Assembly (NCBI RefSeq): GCF_001434835.1
Contig: NZ_AZDV01000027.1
Span: 29,856-93,855 of the forward strand
Origin: Levilactobacillus acidifarinae DSM 19394 = JCM 15949
GTDB taxonomy: Bacteria > Bacillota > Bacilli > Lactobacillales > Lactobacillaceae
Direction of reading: 5' to 3'
Length of the DNA stretch: 64,000 nucleotides
The notes below the pieces were generated by a model, which made no database searches, had not been told where the DNA came from, and worked only from the letters and a program-made list of their open reading frames with translations. Both the position numbers and the translations under genes were made by a program. Numbering within the stretch: the first letter of the stretch is position 1; every line of letters starts with the position of its first letter. This document shows, in pieces, positions 60,634 through 64,000 of the stretch.

Positions 60634-61845
60634 TTATAGTTTGTTAAACGTCCAGGTCGTGGCCGGTGCGGGCGTTGCGGCCGCCTTAATCACGTGGTTT
60701 TGGGCGTTGACCACCTTAAACCGCTTGGCCGTGGTAAACCGGAGATACATGGTCTGCTGCTTGGCGTGCCGTGGCGCGTAGGTCACCCGCCAGAACGTCG
60801 TGGTTTTCGGTGTCACGTGGTAAGTGGCGTTAGCGACCCGCGTCTTGACCAGTTTACCGTGCTGGTAGACTTTCTGGGTCAACCCGGTCTGCTGACTGAA
60901 GGTCCAAACCTGCGTGTACCCGTTCGTGCCGGTGGCGTTCCAGGTTCCCGTTGGGGTCTTGACCGTAAACTTGGCCGCCTTCTTTGGCGCTTTCTTAGTG
61001 GCCTGCTTGACTGCCGCTTTTTGAACCGTGACCGTCTTAGTGGTGCTGATCTTGGCCTTGGTCGTGGTGATGGTCAGTTTAGTCTGAGCCTTTTGGGTCT
61101 TAGCCAGCTTGACGGTGTACTTTCCGGCCGCATTAGCCGTGGTCGACCCCAACTTGGTGCCGTGGCGCTTGACCACGACTTTGGCCCCTTGACTGGTCAG
61201 CCCCGTCACCGTTTTGGCGCGATTCGTCACGGTCTTCACCGTTAACCGTGGCTTGGTCACCGTCTTCACGGACTTAGCCGTTGTAGTTTTAGTGGTCATG
61301 CCCGGCGTGACTGACACCGTTGGGACTACGGAACTGGTCGTAGTACTCGTTGTGCTATCGGTCGACGAACTGACCGCCGCCGAGGAACTGCTCGTAGCAT
61401 GATCCGCCGGTGTGACGACCGGGACGGTGGCCCAATCCAGCGTGATGACCGCCGACTCCGTCATGGCGCCCATCCCGGGGATCTGCAGGTTAAACGTGAC
61501 GGGCACATTGGCCGTTGCCGGCGTGACGTTAAAGCCCAACGTCGAGCCGTTCAGGGCACTTTGCCCCGCAACCGTGACCGTCTTGATCAACATCTCGGCA
61601 TGGTTCTGCATCGCCAGATTAACCTGAGCTTGGTCGCCCGTCACCGTGACTTGCGCGGTGTTCGCAAAGTATTTGGCCGCCGTAGAAGGCGTGCTGCCAT
61701 CCGTTTGCACCAAAGTTGCCGGAATGGTGTATTCCCCAGCGGCCAGGGTACTGGCCTGCGCCGGTTTAATAGCGCTTACATTCAGCAACGTGATAATTAT
61801 CATCAGTAGGCTCAAAAGGCCCGCTCTAACCCACTTAACTCGCAT
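60634..61845 (-). CDS. Secreted protein with NEAT-like, Ig-like and shared C-terminal domains
   Basis: A 403-residue secreted protein with a signal peptide (about 1-32). A NEAT-like domain spans about 33-140 (PSTAAKYFANTAQVTV; FNLQIPGMGAM, no Tyr ligand), then a Ser/Thr/Pro spacer. A bacterial Ig-like domain follows at about 205-270 (VTGLTSQGAKVVV, AGKYTVKLAK), then a ~105-residue C-terminal domain (PTGTWNATGTNGYTQVWTFSQQTG onwards) nearly identical in pattern to that of the protein at 62037. It has no LPxTG. GGAGG precedes the ATG at 61845. A likely promoter lies upstream: -35 TTGTGG, 16 bases, -10 TAAAAT on the minus strand. First gene of the three-gene NEAT operon. Confidence 0.8.
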   Translation of the reverse strand: MRVKWVRAGLLSLLMIIITLLNVSAIKPAQASTLAAGEYTIPATLVQTDGSTPSTAAKYFANTAQVTVTGDQAQVNLAMQNHAEMLIKTVTVAGQSALNGSTLGFNVTPATANVPVTFNLQIPGMGAMTESAVITLDWATVPVVTPADHATSSSSAAVSSSTDSTTSTTTSSVVPTVSVTPGMTTKTTTAKSVKTVTKPRLTVKTVTNRAKTVTGLTSQGAKVVVKRHGTKLGSTTANAAGKYTVKLAKTQKAQTKLTITTTKAKISTTKTVTVQKAAVKQATKKAPKKAAKFTVKTPTGTWNATGTNGYTQVWTFSQQTGLTQKVYQHGKLVKTRVANATYHVTPKTTTFWRVTYAPRHAKQQTMYLRFTTAKRFKVVNAQNHVIKAAATPAPATTWTFNKL

Positions 61846-61976
61846 ATGTATGCCTCCAAATAATCATAATTTTAAACTAACCTTAGTCTACCACAAGTTT
61901 AAATAGTATTTGGCGTAAACCGCTCATCTACAACATTATCATCATCGTTAACTGGTTTATCGAATGATTAACGACT

Positions 61977-62008
61977 AAAAAAAGCGCCGACTCCGTGGAG
62001 TCGACGCC
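61977..62008 (-). terminator. Terminator of the 62037 gene
   Basis: Minus strand GCGTCGACTCC-ac-GGAGTCGGCGC followed by T7; it separates this gene from the NEAT operon. Confidence 0.92.
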
Positions 62009-62036
62009 CATCCCCATAATCTGAGGACTCATTGAT

Positions 62037-62846
62037 TTAGTTCTTAGTGAACGTCCAGTTAGCCGCTGGGGCAACACCGGCCGTGGTCTTAACGACTTGG
62101 TTCTTGGCATTAACAATCTTAAATTTCTTAGCGGACGTGAAACGCATGTAGAAGTTGGAACTCTTCTTGGCGTTCTTTGGCGTGTAAGTGATCTTCCAGA
62201 ACGTTGGCGTCTTAGCGTCGACACTGTACTTCGCGTAAGAAACTAAGGTCTTAACCTTCTTACCATTCTTGTAAAGGGTCTGGTTAAACCCAGTCTTTTG
62301 GCTGAAGGTGAGGACTTGGGAATACTTGTTAGCCGTGTTCGACTTCCAAGTTCCCGTTGGCGTCTTCACGGAGAAGCTTGCCGTAGATTTCTTAGCGGTC
62401 GTGGTCTTCTTGGCCGTCGTCTTAGTCGTGGTGGTCTTCTTCGTGGTCTTAGTGGCCGTCTTAGTCGCTGCCGCTTGTACCCGGATGATCCGGTAGAAGT
62501 AGGCCTTAGTCTTTGAGTTCGTGGCGTAAACATAAACGTTTGTGTCCTTCTTCAACGTCTTGGACAACTTAACGGTGTACTTCCCCGTCTTGCTGGAAGC
62601 CGTGGCCGTCGCCAGGTTCTTCTTCGCATTCTTGGTACTCTTTACGGTAATCTTGGAACCCTTAGTGGCGGTCCCCGTAATCGTCTTCGAGTTATTGTAA
62701 ATGGCGTTAACCTTTAAACTTGGGCTAACGTAAGTTGACGTGGTCTTCTTCGTTGCCGCGTTAGCCGTGATGCCAGTTGCCGGTACCGTTGCGCCTAAAG
62801 TGGCCACCGTTACCAAGCCAGTTAATGCAACCATAAATTTCTTCAT
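62037..62846 (-). CDS. Secreted protein with an Ig-like domain and a C-terminal domain shared with 60634-61845
   Basis: A 269-residue secreted protein. It has a signal peptide (MKKFMVALTGLVTVATLGATVPATGITANA), an Ig-like domain at about 40-125 (TITGTATKGSKITVKST, TGKYTVKLSKTLKKD), a Lys/Thr-rich linker with runs of KTTTT, and the ~105-residue C-terminal domain. The last shows YSQVLTFSQKTGFNQTLYKNGKK, AKYSVDAKTPTFWKITYTPKNAKK and RFTSAKKFKIVNA. It has no wall anchor. AAGGAGT precedes the ATG. The C-terminal domain and Ig-like pair are clearly paralogous to the neighbouring gene, but the NEAT domain is absent here. Function unknown. Confidence 0.85.
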   Translation of the reverse strand: MKKFMVALTGLVTVATLGATVPATGITANAATKKTTSTYVSPSLKVNAIYNNSKTITGTATKGSKITVKSTKNAKKNLATATASSKTGKYTVKLSKTLKKDTNVYVYATNSKTKAYFYRIIRVQAAATKTATKTTKKTTTTKTTAKKTTTAKKSTASFSVKTPTGTWKSNTANKYSQVLTFSQKTGFNQTLYKNGKKVKTLVSYAKYSVDAKTPTFWKITYTPKNAKKSSNFYMRFTSAKKFKIVNAKNQVVKTTAGVAPAANWTFTKN

Positions 62847-62908
62847 TATTCTGACTCCTTCAGTCTCTACCGGTAGGTCTCCACCGGCTAATTTATTAAT
62901 CGACTCGT

Positions 62909-62914
62909 AGTATA
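62909..62914 (-). promoter_or_regulatory. -10 box of the 62037-62846 gene
   Basis: Minus strand TGTTATACT (TATACT) about 63 bases before the ATG; no clear -35. Confidence 0.45.
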
Positions 62915-63064
62915 ACAGATTTTTTACAATTTAGTGACAGAATGTCGAGAGTTTAATAAAAATTAACTACCTTTTCTTAGCCGCGCCAAACGGGGTACCA
63001 GCGTTGCACCCACGGGATTAATCAACTACTGTAGACCCAATTCGTCTAGAAAGGTGATTATCTA

Positions 63065-63907
63065 ATGGAAAAAACGTTTACGTTTGATGCTGATTTAACG
63101 GTCAATCGCTTAGGGTACGGGACCATGCAGCTTCCCGGAACCGGCGTCTGGGGACCGGCCGCCGACCCTGAGCACGCCCCACAGGTCATCGAAACGGCGA
63201 TCGACAACGGCGTTAACTTCATCGACACGGCTGATGCTTACGGACCTCTGTACGCCAATCACTATCTTCGAGCCGCGTTGCGGGCCCGCCCACACGCTCA
63301 CGTCATGGTGGCGACGAAGGTCGGCTACACCCGTCAGGGTCCCGGTATTTGGACCCCACTGGGCGCCCCACAATATCTGAAACAACAAGTGGAATTGAAC
63401 CTCTTAACGTTGGGGCTGGACCACATCGATCTCTTACAACTTCACCGGATCGACCCTGACTACCCGTTAGCCGTTCAACTGGAGGCCTTAAAGGACCTGC
63501 AAAAGGAAGGTAAGATTCGCCACGTCGGCTTAAGTCAGGTAACCGTTGATCAGCTCAAGGCCGCCGAAAAGATCATGCCCATCGTTTCCGTACAAAATCA
63601 ATATAATTTGATCAACCGCAGCGACGAGGCCCTGTTAACCTACTGTGAAGCACACCACATCGCCTTCATCCCTTGGTATCCTCTGGCCACCGGGAAACTC
63701 ATCACCAACCCAACGTTACTCGCTATCGCTAAGAAATACGATGCCGTGCCATCGCAAATCGCGCTGGCCTGGTTGCTGCAGCGCTCTGATGTTATCCTCC
63801 CGATTCCGGGAACTAAATCCAGCAACCACGAATTACAGAACTTAAAGGCCCGTGACCTTACCTTAAGTGCCACCGACTTTGACGCCCTCAAAGCCCTTGC
63901 CAATTAA
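63065..63907 (+). CDS. Aldo/keto reductase
   Basis: An NADP(H)-dependent aldo/keto reductase of 280 residues with a TIM-barrel fold. The catalytic tetrad is visible: Asp54 and Tyr59 (DTADAYG), Lys85 (ATKVG) and His127 (LLQLHRID). The cofactor site is the C-terminal block PIPGTKSSNHELQNL. The start is ATG at 63065 after AGAAAGGTG. It has no operon partners in the window. Substrate unknown; this subgroup often acts on small aldehydes or sugars. Confidence 0.92.
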   Translation: MEKTFTFDADLTVNRLGYGTMQLPGTGVWGPAADPEHAPQVIETAIDNGVNFIDTADAYGPLYANHYLRAALRARPHAHVMVATKVGYTRQGPGIWTPLGAPQYLKQQVELNLLTLGLDHIDLLQLHRIDPDYPLAVQLEALKDLQKEGKIRHVGLSQVTVDQLKAAEKIMPIVSVQNQYNLINRSDEALLTYCEAHHIAFIPWYPLATGKLITNPTLLAIAKKYDAVPSQIALAWLLQRSDVILPIPGTKSSNHELQNLKARDLTLSATDFDALKALAN

Positions 63908-63922
63908 CCAACCCGTTTTTAG

Positions 63923-63955
63923 AAAGCCAATCGGTTTATTCCGCGAGGCTTTTTT
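63923..63955 (+). terminator. Terminator of the aldo/keto reductase gene
   Basis: AAAGCC..CGG / CCG..GGCTTTTTT imperfect hairpin with T6. Confidence 0.6.
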
Positions 63956-64000
63956 GTTACTCTTGACCTGGTAGCGATTACATCGGCACCCGTTTCGAAA

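Noticed and set aside
61925-61950. Fur box upstream of the NEAT operon
   Set aside because: Only two GATAAT-like hexamers match and they lie well upstream of the likely -35; too weak.

Overview
The window comes from a Gram-positive, fermentative, moderately GC-rich lactic acid bacterium. Lactobacillaceae is well supported, and a Levilactobacillus-like genus is a guess. The grounds are the KxYKxGKxW signal peptide, an accessory Sec (SecA2/Asp) system, HrcA/CtsR-style heat-shock operators, an FNR/Flp-type box and many LAB-type surface proteins. No rRNA, tRNA, insertion sequence, phage or CRISPR array was seen.

Layout. (1) 1-24,014, minus strand: one giant serine-rich repeat adhesin gene running off the left edge, about 8,000 codons inside the window. 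From its N-terminus it has the signal peptide, a short Ser/Thr-rich segment, a ~970-residue non-repetitive region, ~20 Ser-rich supermodules of ~0.7 kb, and ~120 tandem 13-residue repeats. As written, it carries a one-base frameshift near 23,275. (2) 24.6-25.15 kb: an hsp20 gene with CIRCE-like and CtsR-like sites. (3) 25.5-34.2 kb, plus strand: secA2-asp1-asp2-asp3-gtfA-gtfB, the dedicated glycosylation and export machinery for the adhesin. It has no secY2, and GtfB is unusually short. (4) 34.3-41.3 kb, minus strand: an operon with a GT2-GtrA fusion, a cellulose-synthase-like GT2 with a PilZ domain, and two paralogous polytopic membrane proteins (possible GT-C enzymes). It probably makes or decorates a surface glycan. 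(5) 41.7-49.1 kb: housekeeping and accessory genes: a small acidic protein, a CNNM/CorC membrane protein, an XRE regulator, a DHA2 MFS pump, an ABC-F protein with a leader attenuator, and nrdI overlapping a nitroreductase. (6) 49.1-53.3 kb: an AT-richer block with a choloylglycine-hydrolase-family enzyme, a DMT transporter, a glutamine-amidotransferase-like protein and a LacI regulator. (7) 53.4-57.9 kb: an MFS transporter, then an HMA metallochaperone-dps operon and a P1B ATPase. Both of these last two units carry FNR-type boxes at identical promoter positions. (8) 57.9-62.9 kb, minus strand: secreted and surface proteins, including a three-gene NEAT-like operon whose last gene is split at an A7 tract. 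(9) 63.07-63.9 kb: an aldo/keto reductase.

How the parts fit together: SecA2, Asp1-3, GtfA and GtfB would O-glycosylate and export the Ser-rich adhesin. The neighbouring polyprenyl-phosphate-sugar operon may add further surface sugars. The HMA protein, Dps and P1B ATPase look like an oxygen-responsive metal-handling module. The NEAT cluster suggests haem or other surface ligand binding. Function statements are inferred from motifs and family knowledge; no database search was run.
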